Assembly: GCF_027257975.1 (NCBI RefSeq)
Contig: NZ_JANZKX010000001.1
Span: 310,001-374,000, forward strand
Direction: 5' to 3'
Source of the DNA: Pelomonas sp. BJYL3
Lineage (GTDB): Bacteria > Pseudomonadota > Gammaproteobacteria > Burkholderiales > Burkholderiaceae_C
Length of the DNA stretch: 64,000 bases
Made by a program: the position numbers and the translations under genes. The first letter of the stretch is position 1; every line of letters starts with the position of its first letter. The notes below the pieces were generated by a model. That model had not been told where the DNA came from and searched no databases. It saw nothing but the letters and a program-made list of their open reading frames with translations. Shown here in pieces: positions 37,870 through 47,462 of the stretch.

Positions 37870-39438
37870 ATGGTTTTCGACAAGGGCACGCCCCCCTCTT
37901 CAGACCCGGGCAGTGACGCCCTTGCCACTCCCTCCACGGGTCGCGCGATGGATTGGCAGGAGCAGCTGGCCCAGGTCCCCGCCAGGCATCCCGCCAGCTT
38001 CACCCGCCTGGGTGACGGCTTCCTGACACGTCTCCCGCCCGAGCCGCTCCCCGCCCCGCACTGGGTGGCGTACAGCGAGCCCTGCGCGCAGCGCCTGGGC
38101 CTGCCGCCCGACTGGCGCAGCGAGGAGGCCCTGCAGGTCCTCAGCGGCAATGCGCTGTGGGAGGGCATGGATCCCTGGGCCAGCGTCTACAGCGGGCATC
38201 AGTTCGGCGTCTGGGCCGGCCAGTTGGGCGACGGGCGTGCGCTGCACCTTGGCGAGCTGCTGCACGAAGGCCAGCGCTGGGAAGTCCAGCTCAAGGGGGC
38301 CGGGCGCACGCCCTACTCTCGCCGAGGCGATGGCCGGGCAGTGCTGCGCTCCTCCATCCGCGAGTTCCTGTGCTCTGAAGCGATGGCCGCGCTGGGCATC
38401 CCGACGACCCGCGCGCTGTGCATCACCGGCTCGCCGCAGGGCGTGCAGCGCGAGACGGTGGAAACAGCGGCCGTGGTGACCCGCGTGGCGCCCAGCTTCC
38501 TGCGCTTCGGCCACCTGGAGCATTTCGCGCACCACGGGCAGCACGAGGCGCTGAGGCAGCTGATGGCTCATGTCCTGAGCCACCATGCGCCGGAGTGCCT
38601 GGACGCGCCGGTGCCGCCGGTGGCCTTCCTCGAGAAGGTCGCCCGCCAGACCGCCGAGCTGCTGGCCGCCTGGCAGTGCGTAGGCTTCTGCCATGGGGTG
38701 ATGAACACCGACAACATGTCCCTGCTGGGCCTGACCCTGGACTACGGCCCCTTCGGCTTCCTGGACGGCTTCGACCCCGTCCATGTCTGCAACCACTCCG
38801 ACCACCAGGGCCGCTATGCCTACGCCCGCCAGCCGCAGGTCGCCTTCTGGAACCTGCATGCCCTCGCCCAGGCCCTGATGCCACTGATCAGCGGCGAGGA
38901 GGAGGCCGTGGCCGAGCTGCTGGGCGAGGCCCTGGATCCCTACCGCCAGGTCTTCCAGCAGGCCATGCTCACGCGCATGCGGGCCAAGCTGGGACTGGCG
39001 CGGGCCGAGCCCGAGGACCAGGGCCTGGTCGACGACTGGCTGCGCCTGCTGGCCCTGCACCGCACGGACTACACCATCGCGCACCGGCGCCTGTCCCGCT
39101 GGCCGGCCTTGGCCGAGCCCGAGGGCGGGCCGCTGCGTGATCTCTTTCTGGACCGCGAGCGCTTCTACCTCTGGGCCCTGCGCTACCGCGAGCGCCTCAC
39201 CCGCGAAGGCAGCGTGGACGCCGAGCGCCTGCCCCGCATGAAGGCCGTCAACCCGGCCGTGGTGCTGCGCAACCACCTGGCCGAGACCGCCATCCGCCAG
39301 GCCCAGGCCGGCGATTTCAACGAAATCGAGCGCCTGCTGAAAGTTCTGCAGCGCCCGTTCGACGAACCGGTTCAAGCGTCCGATGCGGACTTCCCGCCCG
39401 ACTGGGCCTCCCATCTCGAGGTGTCCTGTTCATCATGA
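37870..39438 (+). CDS. selO: Protein adenylyltransferase SelO (YdiU)
   Basis: Encodes 522 residues, or 496 if it starts at the ATG at 37948, which better fits the family start. SelO is a pseudokinase that transfers AMP to Ser, Thr or Tyr of redox-related proteins. [86 protein letters not shown] and the terminal LEVSCSS with the conserved C-terminal Cys are clear. No good ribosome site precedes either start. TACACT at 37857-37862 could be a -10 that would make the mRNA nearly leaderless. The stop overlaps the msrB ATG. Confidence 0.93.
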   Translation: MVFDKGTPPSSDPGSDALATPSTGRAMDWQEQLAQVPARHPASFTRLGDGFLTRLPPEPLPAPHWVAYSEPCAQRLGLPPDWRSEEALQVLSGNALWEGMDPWASVYSGHQFGVWAGQLGDGRALHLGELLHEGQRWEVQLKGAGRTPYSRRGDGRAVLRSSIREFLCSEAMAALGIPTTRALCITGSPQGVQRETVETAAVVTRVAPSFLRFGHLEHFAHHGQHEALRQLMAHVLSHHAPECLDAPVPPVAFLEKVARQTAELLAAWQCVGFCHGVMNTDNMSLLGLTLDYGPFGFLDGFDPVHVCNHSDHQGRYAYARQPQVAFWNLHALAQALMPLISGEEEAVAELLGEALDPYRQVFQQAMLTRMRAKLGLARAEPEDQGLVDDWLRLLALHRTDYTIAHRRLSRWPALAEPEGGPLRDLFLDRERFYLWALRYRERLTREGSVDAERLPRMKAVNPAVVLRNHLAETAIRQAQAGDFNEIERLLKVLQRPFDEPVQASDADFPPDWASHLEVSCSS

Positions 39439-39842
39439 GCGACAAGCCCTACCCCATCCAGAAGAGCGACGCCGACTGGCGCGCCCAGCTCGACGACATG
39501 CAGTACCAGGTGACCCGCCACGCGGCCACGGAGCGCGCCTTCACCGGCCAGTACTGGGACCACTGGGAGCGCGGCCACTACGACTGCGTCTGCTGCGGCA
39601 CGCGGCTCTTCGAGGCGCAGACCAAGTTCGACGCCGGCTGCGGCTGGCCCAGCTACTGGGCCCCGGTGAACGCCGACGTGATCGAGCGCATCGAGGACCG
39701 CAGCCACGGCATGGTGCGGGTGGAGGTGCGCTGCCAGCAGTGCGGCGCGCACCTGGGCCATGTCTTCCCGGATGGCCCGGCCCCGACGGGCGAGCGCTTC
39801 TGCATCAACTCGGCCGCGATAGACTTCGCGCCCGATGCCTGA
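39435..39842 (+). CDS. msrB: Peptide-methionine (R)-S-oxide reductase
   Basis: Encodes 135 residues. Two zinc-binding CxxC pairs (CVCC and CQQC), the GWPSYW loop (residues 74-79) and the catalytic Cys in GERFCINSA (near 124) are present. MsrB repairs the R form of methionine sulfoxide in proteins. Its ATG overlaps the selO TGA (ATGA), so expression is coupled to that of SelO, which also works on redox proteins. yciB and bolA follow closely on the same strand. Confidence 0.96.
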   Translation: MSDKPYPIQKSDADWRAQLDDMQYQVTRHAATERAFTGQYWDHWERGHYDCVCCGTRLFEAQTKFDAGCGWPSYWAPVNADVIERIEDRSHGMVRVEVRCQQCGAHLGHVFPDGPAPTGERFCINSAAIDFAPDA

Positions 39843-39865
39843 GCTCAGGCGCTGACACACCCTTC

Positions 39866-40525
39866 ATGAAGCTCCTGCTCGATTTCCTGCCGCTGATCCT
39901 CTTCTTCGGCACCTTCAAGATCGCCGAGTCGCACAAGGCAGCCGCCGCGGCCTTCGCGTCCTCGCACTTCGGCTTCATGGTGTCGGGCGGTACCGTCGGC
40001 CCTGAAGAGGCGCCTGTGCTGTTGGCCACGCTGGTGGTGATGGCCGCCACGCTGGCGCAGGCCCTGATCACCAAGCTGCGCGGCCACAAGATCGACCTGA
40101 TGCTGTGGATCAGCCTGGGCCTGGTCGTGGTCCTGGGCGGCCTGACCGTCTGGCTGCACGATGAGACCTTCATCAAGTGGAAGCCCACCGGCCTCTACTG
40201 GGGCATGGCCGCCGTCTTCCTGCTGAGCGACCTGCTGTTCGGCAAGAACCTGCTGCGCGGCATGATGGAAAAGGACGTGAAGCTGCCTGCCTTCGCCTGG
40301 CGGCGCATGAACTGGGGCTCGGTGCTGTTCTTCATCGCCCTGGGTTTTCTGAACCTTTACGTAGCTTTTCACTACCCCACCGCCACCTGGGCCAACTTCA
40401 AGGTCTTCGGCGTGACGGGCCTCTTCGTGCTTTTCACGCTGGGCCAGGGGGTCTACATGAGCCGCCACATCATCGAGTCCGCGCCCGCTGAAGACGGCCC
40501 GGCCGACAAGGAAGTCCTCCCATGA
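39866..40525 (+). CDS. yciB: Inner-membrane septation-type protein A family
   Basis: Encodes 219 residues starting MKLLLDFLPLILFFGTFKIA, the conserved YciB/IspZ N terminus. Several hydrophobic helices follow, along with FIKWKPTGLYWGMAAVFLLSDLLFGKNLLRGMM and LNLYVAFHYPTATWANFKVFG, which are characteristic of the family. YciB affects cell division and envelope synthesis in Enterobacteria; the older name IspZ refers to intracellular spread in Shigella. It follows msrB by 23 bases and its stop overlaps the bolA start. A longer frame upstream lies inside msrB and is rejected. Confidence 0.94.
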   Translation: MKLLLDFLPLILFFGTFKIAESHKAAAAAFASSHFGFMVSGGTVGPEEAPVLLATLVVMAATLAQALITKLRGHKIDLMLWISLGLVVVLGGLTVWLHDETFIKWKPTGLYWGMAAVFLLSDLLFGKNLLRGMMEKDVKLPAFAWRRMNWGSVLFFIALGFLNLYVAFHYPTATWANFKVFGVTGLFVLFTLGQGVYMSRHIIESAPAEDGPADKEVLP

Positions 40526-40812
40526 ACAGCCCCCAGCACGCCCTGCCCCGCGCCTCGCTGGCCGTGATCGAACAGCGCCTGCGCGAAGGCCTGCAGCCTG
40601 AGCGGCTGGAGATCGAGGACGACAGCGCGAAGCATGCCGGCCACGCCGGCGCGCGCGAAGGCGGGCACTACACGGTGCGCGTGGTCAGCGAGCGCTTCAG
40701 GGGTCTCACGAGGGTCGCGCGCCACCGGCTCGTATATGATTTGATGGCTGAGCTGATGCGTCAGGGCATCCATGCCCTGGCCATCGATGCGAAGGCTCCG
40801 GGAGAACCCTGA
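40522..40812 (+). CDS. bolA: BolA family transcriptional/iron-sulfur regulator
   Basis: Encodes 96 residues. The BolA fold is seen in IEQRLREGLQPERLEIEDDSAKHAGHAG, GGHYTVRVVSERFRGLTRVARHRLVYDLMAELM and IHALAIDAKAPGE, with a conserved His and the FxGxxxxxRHRxVY motif. BolA proteins pair with monothiol glutaredoxins in iron-sulfur handling and affect cell shape. It overlaps yciB by 4 bases (ATGA), and a terminator follows, so it is the last gene of selO-msrB-yciB-bolA. Confidence 0.93.
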   Translation: MNSPQHALPRASLAVIEQRLREGLQPERLEIEDDSAKHAGHAGAREGGHYTVRVVSERFRGLTRVARHRLVYDLMAELMRQGIHALAIDAKAPGEP

Positions 40813-40824
40813 GCCGCACCGAAT

Positions 40825-40866
40825 GGCGCCCCGAACCGGCAGGTTCTGTGGGCGTCTGTTTTTATT
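40825..40866 (+). terminator. Terminator of the selO-msrB-yciB-bolA operon
   Basis: GGCGCCC (40825-40831) pairs with GGGCGTC (40850-40856) and the inner GAACC (40833-40837) with GGTTC (40842-40846), around an internal bulge and a GGCA loop. A TGTTTTTATT tract follows. This closes the operon 12 bases after bolA. Confidence 0.75.
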
Positions 40867-40944
40867 CAAACCTCGCCGCGTAACGCGGTGTATCACTGAT
40901 AGAACCGGTGGCGTGTTCGCCGGTGGAGTCTGTTGAAAGGCCCA

Positions 40945-41751
40945 ATGTCCATGAAGAAGATTGTGCTCGCCGCCTCGATCGCGGCCCTGACCGCAGCGCT
41001 GGCTCCCCTGTCCGCCAGTGCCCAGAACATCGCGACGGTGAACGGCAAGGCCGTGCCCAAGGCCCGCGCCGACCAACTGATCGAACAGGTCACCAAGAAC
41101 GGCCAGCCCCGCAGCCCCGAGCTGGAAACGCAGGTCAAGGACGAAGTGGTCCGCCGCGAGATCTTCATCCAGGAAGCCGAGAAGCGCGGCATCCCGGCCA
41201 GCGCCGACTACAAGAGCCAGATGGAACTGGCTCGCCAGATGATCCTGATCCGCAGCCTGATGGAAGACTTCAAGAAGAAGAACCCCGTCACCGACGCGGA
41301 AGCCATGAAGGAGTACGAGCAGTTCAAGGCGGCCAACAGCGGCATGGAATACCGTGCCCGCCACATCCTGGTCGAGAAGGAAGACGAGGCCAAGGCCCTG
41401 ATCAAGCAGCTCAACGGCGGCGCCAAGTTCGAGGACCTCGCCTCCAAGAACTCCAAGGACACCGGCTCGGCTGCCAACGGTGGCGACCTGGACTTCGCCA
41501 ACCCCAACAACTTCGTGCCCGAGTTCTCCAAGGCCATGACCGCCCTGAAGAAGGGTGAGATGACCCAGGAGCCGGTGAAGTCGCAATTCGGCTATCACAT
41601 CATCAAGCTGGAAGACACCCGCGAAGCCACCTTCCCGGCCTTCGACGACGTCAAGGGCCAGATCAAGCAGCGCATCGAACAGCAGAAGATGGGCGAGTTC
41701 CAGCGCGAGCTGGTGAGCAAGGCCAAGACCGACTACAAATTCGCCCAGTGA
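40945..41751 (+). CDS. Periplasmic parvulin-type peptidyl-prolyl isomerase
   Basis: Encodes 268 residues. A signal peptide (IVLAASIAALTAALAPLSASAQ) is followed by a SurA/PrsA-like N-terminal region (ATVNGKAVPKARADQLIEQV) and a parvulin domain: YRARHILVEKEDEAKALIKQL, FEDLASKNSKDTGSAANGGDLDF, EPVKSQFGYHIIKLEDTRE (residues about 138-232). It should catalyse proline isomerisation and chaperone exported proteins. GAAAGG lies 5 bases before the chosen ATG. A strong terminator follows. Its own promoter probably lies between the bolA terminator and 40940. Confidence 0.92.
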   Translation: MSMKKIVLAASIAALTAALAPLSASAQNIATVNGKAVPKARADQLIEQVTKNGQPRSPELETQVKDEVVRREIFIQEAEKRGIPASADYKSQMELARQMILIRSLMEDFKKKNPVTDAEAMKEYEQFKAANSGMEYRARHILVEKEDEAKALIKQLNGGAKFEDLASKNSKDTGSAANGGDLDFANPNNFVPEFSKAMTALKKGEMTQEPVKSQFGYHIIKLEDTREATFPAFDDVKGQIKQRIEQQKMGEFQRELVSKAKTDYKFAQ

Positions 41752-41791
41752 GCTTGAGTGCCCAGACGAGCCACGCCGTGGCTCCCTGAAG

Positions 41792-41816
41792 AACCCGGCC
41801 TGGTGCCGGGTTTTTT
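41792..41816 (+). terminator. Terminator after the parvulin gene
   Basis: AACCCGGC (41792-41799), loop CTGGT, GCCGGGTT (41805-41812), then TTTT: a textbook intrinsic terminator 40 bases after the stop codon. Confidence 0.93.
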
Positions 41817-41879
41817 CATGGGCTCGGCCGCCGCGCGCCTGCCATGTGCCGGCTTCATGTCGACTAGCACGAGCACAGA

Positions 41880-42413
41880 TTGAACACGTTATCCATCAAG
41901 CAGTTCGGCGCCCCTTCCCTCTTCGCCATCGACTGCGTCCATGAGCCCATCCCCAATGAGAACGGGTGGGTCTTCGGGCGAATGTGCCTGTGGGTCGGCG
42001 GTTTGAGGCTTGGAAACTTCGATGAACCCGCCTGCATGCTCAACGTCACCGCCGGCCAACTGCAGGATGTGATGGATCGACTCCCGGACCTGCAGGCGCC
42101 AGCGTTCGAGCGCCTGACCGATGCCGAGCTGCACAGGCTGCTCAGGCAGGTACTCTACGGCCCATGCGACGGTCCCCATGCCGAGGTACTTGCCGATGCA
42201 CAGCAGTACCGCAGGTTCGAATTCTTCACCAACGGTGGCGAATCGTTTGACCGATTCACGTCCTTCATTGCCCTGTCGAACGGTCAGGTCCGGATACTGT
42301 TCACGGAGTTGGCGTCCGAGCCCATTGGTGCGCACGTGGACGCGACCACCTTCGTCGCCGTCGTCGCAGCGTTTCTTGAATGGATGAGAGCGGAAGCAGT
42401 ACTGACCCACTAG
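41880..42413 (+). CDS. Imm42-like immunity protein (orphan)
   Basis: Encodes about 177 residues from a TTG start without a clear ribosome site. [11 protein letters not shown] near the start, [30 protein letters not shown] and [32 protein letters not shown] resemble the Imm42 family of immunity proteins from polymorphic toxin systems, as recalled rather than searched. Such proteins bind and neutralise a cognate toxin. No toxin, Rhs or secretion gene is adjacent, and the region looks less GC-rich than its neighbours, which suggests it was acquired. It sits alone between the parvulin gene and ybbA. Confidence 0.55.
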   Translation: MNTLSIKQFGAPSLFAIDCVHEPIPNENGWVFGRMCLWVGGLRLGNFDEPACMLNVTAGQLQDVMDRLPDLQAPAFERLTDAELHRLLRQVLYGPCDGPHAEVLADAQQYRRFEFFTNGGESFDRFTSFIALSNGQVRILFTELASEPIGAHVDATTFVAVVAAFLEWMRAEAVLTH

Positions 42414-42426
42414 CCAGCAGAGGAGG

Positions 42427-43095
<669 letters not shown>

Positions 43096-43105
43096 GAGGA
43101 GAGCG

Positions 43106-43738
43106 ATGCAACGCCGGATGTGGATGACCCACTGTAGCCTGAGCCTGAGCCTGCTGCTGGCACCCGCCCTGGCAAGCGCGACGAAACGCAAGATCCTGGT
43201 GCTGGGCGACAGCCTGTCTGCCGAGTACGGCCTCGCCCGCGGCAGCGGCTGGGTGGCCTTGCTGGAGGCGCGGCTGAAGTCGCAGCAGCGCGAGCTCGAG
43301 GTGGTCAATGCCAGCATCAGCGGCGAGACCACCTCCGGCGGCCGTTCCCGCCTGCCGGCCCTGCTGAGCAAGGAGCAGCCCAGCCTCGTGATCATCGAGC
43401 TGGGCGGCAACGACGCCCTGCGCGGCCTGCCCGTAGGCATGACCCGCGACAACCTGCGCGCCATGGTCCAGGTCTGCAAGAAGGCCGGCGCCCGCGTGCT
43501 GCTGGTGGGCATGGAGATGCCCCCCAACTACGGCGCCGCCTACGGCCGGGACTTCGCCGACAGCTTCGAGACGGTCGCCCGGGAGGAGAAGGTCGGCCTG
43601 GTGCCCTTCCTGCTGGCCGGCGTGGCCGACCGCCCCGATGCGGAGGCCTGGTTCCAGGCTGATCGCATCCACCCGCTGGCCAAGGCCCATCCGCTGATGC
43701 TGGAGCATGTCTGGAAAGGCCTCGCCCCCCTGCTCTGA
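43106..43738 (+). CDS. tesA: Acyl-CoA thioesterase I / lysophospholipase L1 / arylesterase (SGNH)
   Basis: Encodes about 210 residues. A signal peptide (THCSLSLSLLLAPALASA) is followed by the SGNH hydrolase blocks: GDSLS (nucleophile Ser40), NASISGETTSGG (Gly block), ELGGNDALRG (Asn block) and ADRIHPLA (Asp/His block). The enzyme is periplasmic and cleaves acyl esters and thioesters. Divergent tesA-ybbA is the same pairing as in E. coli. AGGAG lies 4 bases before the chosen ATG; ATGs at 43118 and 43124 are alternatives. Confidence 0.93.
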   Translation: MQRRMWMTHCSLSLSLLLAPALASATKRKILVLGDSLSAEYGLARGSGWVALLEARLKSQQRELEVVNASISGETTSGGRSRLPALLSKEQPSLVIIELGGNDALRGLPVGMTRDNLRAMVQVCKKAGARVLLVGMEMPPNYGAAYGRDFADSFETVAREEKVGLVPFLLAGVADRPDAEAWFQADRIHPLAKAHPLMLEHVWKGLAPLL

Positions 43739-43759
43739 CCGGCGCCCGGCCTTCGCCGC

Positions 43760-45805
43760 TCAGCGCTGCTCGTCCTGCCGGCCCTTGCGCGGCACGTTGT
43801 CCTGCTGCGGGGATGGGCGCGACGGGCGTGCCTCTTCCTGACGCTGGGGCGGGGCCACGCGAGGCGGCTCGGGGGCACGCACGGGTTCACGCGCGCGCTC
43901 GGGCTGGATCTGCCGCAGGGGCACCTCGCGTTGCTGTTCGCGCTGGTGCTGCTGCATCTGCTCGCGCTGCTGCTGTTCACGCTGCATCTGCTCGCGTTGC
44001 TGTTGCTGCTCGAAGCGCTGCTGCCGCTCCTGGCGCTCGACGCGATCCTGGCGGTCCTGTCGCTCCTGACGGTCCCGCTCGGCCATGCGTTCGCGCTCCT
44101 GGCGATCACGCTCCAGGCGGTCCTGAAGGCTGCGGTCCGGCACGGCCTGCGGCTGGACGGCCTCGCGGCTGTCCTGGCGTGGCGGCTGCTCGGGCAGGCG
44201 GCGCAGCGGCGGGCCATCCTCACGACCGCGAGACGGGGTGGGCAGCACGGCCGGCGGTGCCACCACCGGTGCCGCGGGCTGGATGACCGGGGGCATGGCC
44301 GCGGGCGGATTCACGGCCGGCTGGGGCAGCGCACGCAGCGGCACGCCACTGTCCTCCCGCTCGCCGCGCTGGCGGGGATTGTCGCGTCGCACCGGATCCT
44401 GCACGACCGGATGGCCCGGCATCGGCGGCACGGCCTGGACCGGTGCGCCCTGGGGGGGCAGACCGCGCAGCGGCACACCGGCATCGCCCCGCCCCTCTTG
44501 CGGACGCCATTCCTGGCGGCTGGGCGCCTGCGGCAGCGGGCGCAGGGGCACATTGGCATCGGTATTGGCCACGACGCGCGCGGCGCTTTCACTCCAGATG
44601 CTCACGGCACCACGCACCTCGCGATTGCTGCGCGGCGGCGGCAGGGCCGAGCCGCGGTTCACCACCGTCACCGGGTCATGCTCGCGGTTGATGCGCTGCC
44701 CGTAATGCGGGCTGTGGTGATAGCTGGGCACATAGACCTCGCGCGGGGCCAGCGGATACCAGCCATAGCGCGGCGGCGGCGGCCGCGAGCCGATGCTGAT
44801 GCCCACGCTCACCACCGGTCCACCCACCCAGGCGACCAGGGCCGGTGCGTAGGCCGGGCGGGGCACGTAGCGGCCAGGCACCCAGCACCAGCGCTCGCGC
44901 ACCATGACCCAGCGGCCATAGTGGAAGGGCGCGAAGCCCCAGGGCGCGTCATCCACCCACGACCAGCCCCAGTGACGGGTCCAGACCCAGCGGCCATAGC
45001 GGTACGGCGCCCAGTCCGGCGCCACCTGCTGCGGGATCCAGACGGTGCCGTACTCCTCGGCCTGCTCCCAGCGGCCGTAGCGGTCGAGGTCTTCGGCGCC
45101 CGTCATTTCGGGCGAGACATAGCGGTAGGCCGGCAGATCACCCTCGCTGCGGCTCATGCCCAGCAGCCAGTCGGCGAAGCGATCGCGCTCCAGCACCATG
45201 CGCTCGACGCGCGGACCGTCGCCCCACCAGAACTCGGCCTGTTCATTGGGCTGCAGCCACACGGCCGGCGTACCCGGCGCGCGTGCCTCGAAGCGCAGCT
45301 CGCCCTCCCAGTTGAAGGCGCGGCTGCCGCGGTCCAGCTGGTCCACGCGGTACAGGCCCTTGCGATCGAAGAAGAAACGGCCCTCGCGGGTGCGCACCTG
45401 GGCCTCGCGCGCCGCCTCGGCATTGCGCAGGCGCAGGCCCAGCTGGCCGCGGGCCAGCACCAGCTCGAGGTGGTCTTCGTCGAGACGGCTCAGCTCCAGG
45501 TCGGCCGAATCATCCAGCCACAGGCTGGTGGAGCCCACGCGCAGGGCCAGGCGGCCGTCGCGTTCGGTGCGGATGCGGTCCCCTTCGCCCAGGGTCTGGT
45601 TGGGGCTGAGGCGCTGCCAGTCCTTGGTCTCGGCGTCGAAGACCCAGGCCGTGCCCTGTGTATCCGCCACGCGGGCGGCGCGTGTGGGCGGGTCCTCCGC
45701 CTGGGCAGGCAGGGCCCAGAGGCTGGCGGCCAGCAGCAGGGCGCTGGCAAAGGCCCGGGTCAGGGGGCGCAGCAGGGACGCACCCTGCAGGTGTCTCAAG
45801 GTCAT
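43760..45805 (-). CDS. DUF6600-type large exported protein with FecR-like domain and Q/R-rich tail
   Basis: Encodes 681 residues. A signal peptide ends ALPAQA near residue 36. A FecR-like region follows (GDRIRTERDGRLALRVGSTSLWLDDSADLELSRL, near 75-110). The middle is tryptophan- and tyrosine-rich (YRYGRWVWTRHWGWSWVDDAPWGFAPFHYGRW), as in DUF6600 proteins. After it come five copies of a motif close to VPLRxLP, and a long, charged Q/R/E-rich helix (about residues 590-640). The function is unknown; the family is usually envelope-associated. Coding bias holds to the end, so the repeats look real. Confidence 0.75.
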   Translation of the reverse strand: MTLRHLQGASLLRPLTRAFASALLLAASLWALPAQAEDPPTRAARVADTQGTAWVFDAETKDWQRLSPNQTLGEGDRIRTERDGRLALRVGSTSLWLDDSADLELSRLDEDHLELVLARGQLGLRLRNAEAAREAQVRTREGRFFFDRKGLYRVDQLDRGSRAFNWEGELRFEARAPGTPAVWLQPNEQAEFWWGDGPRVERMVLERDRFADWLLGMSRSEGDLPAYRYVSPEMTGAEDLDRYGRWEQAEEYGTVWIPQQVAPDWAPYRYGRWVWTRHWGWSWVDDAPWGFAPFHYGRWVMVRERWCWVPGRYVPRPAYAPALVAWVGGPVVSVGISIGSRPPPPRYGWYPLAPREVYVPSYHHSPHYGQRINREHDPVTVVNRGSALPPPRSNREVRGAVSIWSESAARVVANTDANVPLRPLPQAPSRQEWRPQEGRGDAGVPLRGLPPQGAPVQAVPPMPGHPVVQDPVRRDNPRQRGEREDSGVPLRALPQPAVNPPAAMPPVIQPAAPVVAPPAVLPTPSRGREDGPPLRRLPEQPPRQDSREAVQPQAVPDRSLQDRLERDRQERERMAERDRQERQDRQDRVERQERQQRFEQQQQREQMQREQQQREQMQQHQREQQREVPLRQIQPERAREPVRAPEPPRVAPPQRQEEARPSRPSPQQDNVPRKGRQDEQR

Positions 45806-45844
45806 GGAGGCTCTCCTCGGCTGTCGGCCCAACGCAGCAAGGGG

Positions 45845-45864
45845 CCCGCCCGATGACGGGCGGG
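45845..45864 (-). terminator. GC-rich hairpin between def and the DUF6600-type gene
   Basis: CCCGCCCG (45845-45852), loop ATGA, CGGGCGGG (45857-45864): a perfect 8-bp stem about 45 bases downstream of the def stop codon. No T tract follows on the minus strand, so termination would be weak or Rho-assisted. Confidence 0.4.
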
Positions 45865-45907
45865 ATGTAACAAGTGGGCGATGACCGCCCCGCGCCATGC
45901 CAGCGCT

Positions 45908-46444
45908 TCAGTCGTCGGCGTTGGGGTCCAGGCCCGGGAACAGCACCGAGGTGTAGCCGAAGCGGCTGAAATCACGGATGCGCGAGGGGTAGAGCCGGCC
46001 GATCAGGTGGTCGCACTCATGCTGCACCACGCGGGCATGGAAGCCTTCGGCTTCGCGCTCGATGGGCTGGCCCTGGGGATCGACGCCGCTGTAGCGGATG
46101 CGCTTGAAGCGCGGCACGACGCCGCGCAGGCCCGGCACCGAGAGGCAGCCTTCCCAGCCCTCCTCCTCCTCTTCGCCGAGCGGGACGATGACAGGGTTGA
46201 GCAGCACCGTCAGCGGCACGGGCGGGGCCTCCGGATAGCGCTCGTTGCGCTCGAAGCCGAAGATCACCAGCTGCAGGTCCACGCCGATCTGCGGCGCGGC
46301 CAGGCCGGCGCCGTTGGCGGCCTTCATGGTGTCCAGCATGTCCTGGACCAGGGCCTCCAGCGCCGGCGTGCCGAACTCGTGCACCGGCTGTGCCTGGCGC
46401 AGCAGGCGCTCGTCGCCCATCTTCAGCAATTCCCTCACGGCCAT
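45908..46444 (-). CDS. def: Peptide deformylase
   Basis: Encodes 178 residues. The three metal and active-site motifs are intact: [10 protein letters not shown] (45-54), EGCLSVP (98-104, Cys100 ligand) and QHECDHLIG (141-149, His142, Glu143, His146). It removes the formyl group from nascent proteins. Family members start MAVRxLLKMGD, which fixes the start at 46444 rather than 6 codons upstream. No methionyl-tRNA formyltransferase gene (fmt) is adjacent; this is probably a second, def2-like copy. Confidence 0.95.
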   Translation of the reverse strand: MAVRELLKMGDERLLRQAQPVHEFGTPALEALVQDMLDTMKAANGAGLAAPQIGVDLQLVIFGFERNERYPEAPPVPLTVLLNPVIVPLGEEEEEGWEGCLSVPGLRGVVPRFKRIRYSGVDPQGQPIEREAEGFHARVVQHECDHLIGRLYPSRIRDFSRFGYTSVLFPGLDPNADD

Positions 46445-46496
46445 GGGTGAGCCCTCGTGCATCAGTTATCGTTGCAGGCCATTCTAGGGAGCCTGC

Positions 46497-47456
46497 ATGC
46501 CACCGTATCTGCTGTCCTTGGGTCCAGGCCTGTACCGCATCGACACCGCCTTCCAGCGTGACGACTTCGATGCCGCCTACCTGCTGGTGGACCAGGGCCG
46601 CGCGGCCTTCATCGACACCGGCACCAACCACGCCGTGCCACGCCTGCTGGGCGCCCTCGCCCACCTGGGCCTGGCGCCCGAGGCCGTAGACTGGGTGATC
46701 CCCACCCATGTGCACCTCGATCACGCCGGCGGCGTGGGCCTGCTGATGCAGGCCCTGCCCCAGGCCCGCCTGCTCGCCCACCCGCGCGGTCTGCGCCACC
46801 TCGTGGACCCGCGTGCGCTGTGGGCTGGCGCGCTGGCCGTCTACGGCGAGGAGGAGATGCAGCGCTCCTACGGCCAGCTGCAGGCCGTGCCCGCCGAGCG
46901 CGCCGAGGCCAGCGAGGACAGCCAGCGCCTGCGCGTGGGCGGCCGCGAACTGCTGCTGATCGACACCCCCGGCCACGCCCGCCACCACCACTGCCTCTTC
47001 GACGCGCAGAGCGGCTGCTGGTTCACCGGCGATACCTTCGGCCTCTCCTACCGCGAGTTCGACGTGGACGGCCGCCCCTGGCTCTTCCCCACCAGCACGC
47101 CCGTGCAGTTCGACCCGCCCGCGCTGAAGCAGTCCATGCAGCGCATGCTGGACCAACGCCCGCAAGGCATGCTGCTGACCCACTTCGGCCGCATCGGCCA
47201 CAGCGAAGCGGAGGTGCGCGAGCTGCACCAGCGCCTGCTGGTCCTGCTGGACGAGACGGTGACGCTGAGCCTGGCGCTGCGCGAGGCCGAGGACCGCCAC
47301 GAGGCGCTGAAGCAGGCGCTGTCAGCCCTCTACCTGCGCTCGCTGGCGGCGCACGGCTGCAGGCTGCCCCCCGAGCGCCAGCTCGCGCTGCTGGCCATGG
47401 ACATCGAGCTCAATGCCCAGGGCATCGGCGTCTGGCTGGACAAGCCCGCCGCCTGA
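46497..47456 (+). CDS. MBL-fold metallo-hydrolase
   Basis: Encodes 319 residues. The zinc motif THVHLDHAGG (His71, His73, Asp75, His76), LLIDTPGHARHHHCLFD and GCWFTGDTFGLSY give the metallo-beta-lactamase fold; LTHFGRIGHSEAEVREL adds the last histidine. The C-terminal helix bundle is outside the core. It is divergent from def and separated by 52 bases. Hydrolysis of a thioester or a similar small substrate is likely; the actual substrate is unknown. Confidence 0.85.
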   Translation: MPPYLLSLGPGLYRIDTAFQRDDFDAAYLLVDQGRAAFIDTGTNHAVPRLLGALAHLGLAPEAVDWVIPTHVHLDHAGGVGLLMQALPQARLLAHPRGLRHLVDPRALWAGALAVYGEEEMQRSYGQLQAVPAERAEASEDSQRLRVGGRELLLIDTPGHARHHHCLFDAQSGCWFTGDTFGLSYREFDVDGRPWLFPTSTPVQFDPPALKQSMQRMLDQRPQGMLLTHFGRIGHSEAEVRELHQRLLVLLDETVTLSLALREAEDRHEALKQALSALYLRSLAAHGCRLPPERQLALLAMDIELNAQGIGVWLDKPAA

Positions 47457-47462
47457 GCAGCA

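Noticed and set aside
43931-45856. Plus-strand open frame of 641 codons opposite the DUF6600-type gene
   Set aside because: The minus-strand frame has a signal peptide, known domains and a ribosome site; the plus frame has none.
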